From: Pseudarthrobacter siccitolerans
GTDB taxonomy: Bacteria > Actinomycetota > Actinomycetes > Actinomycetales > Micrococcaceae
Assembly (NCBI RefSeq): GCF_001046895.1
Contig: NZ_CAQI01000039.1
Location: 62,001-126,000, forward strand
Length of the DNA stretch: 64,000 nucleotides
Direction: 5' to 3'
This document shows positions 63,495 through 64,000 of this stretch, one piece after another. The notes under the pieces were generated by a model, which was not told where the DNA came from, ran no database searches, and saw only the letters and a program-made list of their open reading frames with translations. The translations under genes were made by a program, and so were the position numbers. Each line of letters starts with the position of its first letter. The stretch's first letter is position 1.

Positions 63495-64000
63495 GTGCCA
63501 GAGAACTGTTTAACCGCCCACCCCCAGCCCACAGCCGTCGGTGCGCTGTCCGAAGCCGAATTGCTGGCGCGGATCTTCCCCCGCCTGTCCATGCCGGCGT
63601 CTCACTCCCAGGCCACGCTGCTGGGGCCGGGGGACGACGCCGCCGTGGTTGCAGCGCCGGACGGGAAGACGGTGGTGAGCATCGACACGCAGGTCCAGGA
63701 CCAGGATTTCCGGTTGGAATGGCCCAACGGCTACCGGACCACCGGCTTCGACGTCGGCTGGAAGGCCGCGGCGCAGAACCTGAGCGATATCAACGCCATG
63801 GGAGCCACCGCCACGTCCCTCGTGGTGAGCCTGACCCTTCCACCTGAGACACCTGCCAGTTGGGTGGAGGACCTGGCGGACGGGCTGACGGCGGCCATCA
63901 GGGAGCTGGGGGCCGCGGGATGCTCGGTGGCAGGAGGCGATCTGGGGCGCGGCCGGGAAATCTCTGTCACTGCTGCCGTGCTCGGCACCCTCCACGGCGG
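63495..64000 (+). CDS. thiL: thiamine-monophosphate kinase ThiL, 5' part
   Basis: The gene runs off the right edge; about 168 codons are present from the GTG at 63495. LGPGDDAAVV near residue 50 is the ATP/magnesium motif, WKAAAQNLSDINAMGATA (about 95-112) the PurM-like core, and SVAGGDLGRG a later loop. ThiL phosphorylates thiamine monophosphate to thiamine diphosphate. TAGCGT (63483-63488) lies seven bases before the GTG, so the message may be leaderless; I see no ribosome site. A different start upstream is not supported. Confidence 0.93.
   Translation, partial: MPENCLTAHPQPTAVGALSEAELLARIFPRLSMPASHSQATLLGPGDDAAVVAAPDGKTVVSIDTQVQDQDFRLEWPNGYRTTGFDVGWKAAAQNLSDINAMGATATSLVVSLTLPPETPASWVEDLADGLTAAIRELGAAGCSVAGGDLGRGREISVTAAVLGTLHG

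Overview
This window comes from the chromosome of a high-GC actinobacterium. The GC-rich third codon positions, GTG/TTG starts, apparently leaderless genes, an NrtR-nadABC operon, an ilvBNC operon with a peptide-leader attenuator, an IclR-type regulator divergent from leuCD, and malate:quinone oxidoreductase all point to Actinomycetota. The protein sequences look most like Micrococcaceae (Arthrobacter/Pseudarthrobacter). That assignment is recognition from memory, not a database result. No prophage, transposase, CRISPR array or plasmid function is visible. The window is mostly core metabolism.

Layout. 1-7.4 kb: the 3' end of sbcC, an MFS exporter, an IclR regulator divergent from an MHS-family symporter, a phosphoribosyltransferase, an alpha/beta hydrolase and an amino-acid permease. 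7.5-13.6 kb: the NAD operon nrtR-nadA-nadB-nadC-cysteine desulfurase, behind a perfect 25-bp NrtR-type palindrome. 13.6-18.7 kb: a FAH-family hydrolase, DUF1684, a lipoprotein, a transglutaminase, and a MarR/flavin monooxygenase pair with its own palindrome. 18.8-30.4 kb: a solo RND pump, mqo, an orphan peptide-type binding protein, a fasciclin lipoprotein, tRNA-Leu, bcp, a MarR regulator, tRNA-Lys, a sorbosone/glucose dehydrogenase-like lipoprotein and a sunset-domain membrane protein.

30.7-45.9 kb: branched-chain amino acid synthesis (ilvD, ilvB-ilvN-ilvC, leuB, ilvE) with serA, an ABC efflux pair and metG between them. 46-50.6 kb: a metallo-beta-lactamase fold enzyme, a second FAH hydrolase, gltX and a HAD phosphatase. 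50.7-54.8 kb: tRNA-Gln, tRNA-Glu, a structured 243-bp inverted-repeat element and two overlapping dynamin/Era-like membrane GTPases. 54.9-64 kb: DUF1697, an IclR regulator divergent from leuCD, then murA-plsC-gpsA-ddl, a DUF3515 lipoprotein and the 5' part of thiL.

How the genes work together: most of the isoleucine/valine/leucine pathway is here (ilvD, ilvBN, ilvC, ilvE, leuB, leuCD; leuA is absent). It appears to be controlled at several points: a translational attenuator before ilvB, an IclR/LtbR-like regulator at leuCD, and leaderless promoters at ilvD and leuB. NAD synthesis is gathered under one repressor gene.

The least explained structure is a family of intergenic repeats. A 14-bp unit (consensus ACGC-K-C-K-CTCACTT) recurs at an exact 32-bp spacing. 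Six units, three per orientation, lie between 18-bp perfect terminal inverted repeats at 51146-51388. A shorter copy sits on the metG stop codon at 43466-43535, and a related hairpin lies at 27804-27846.
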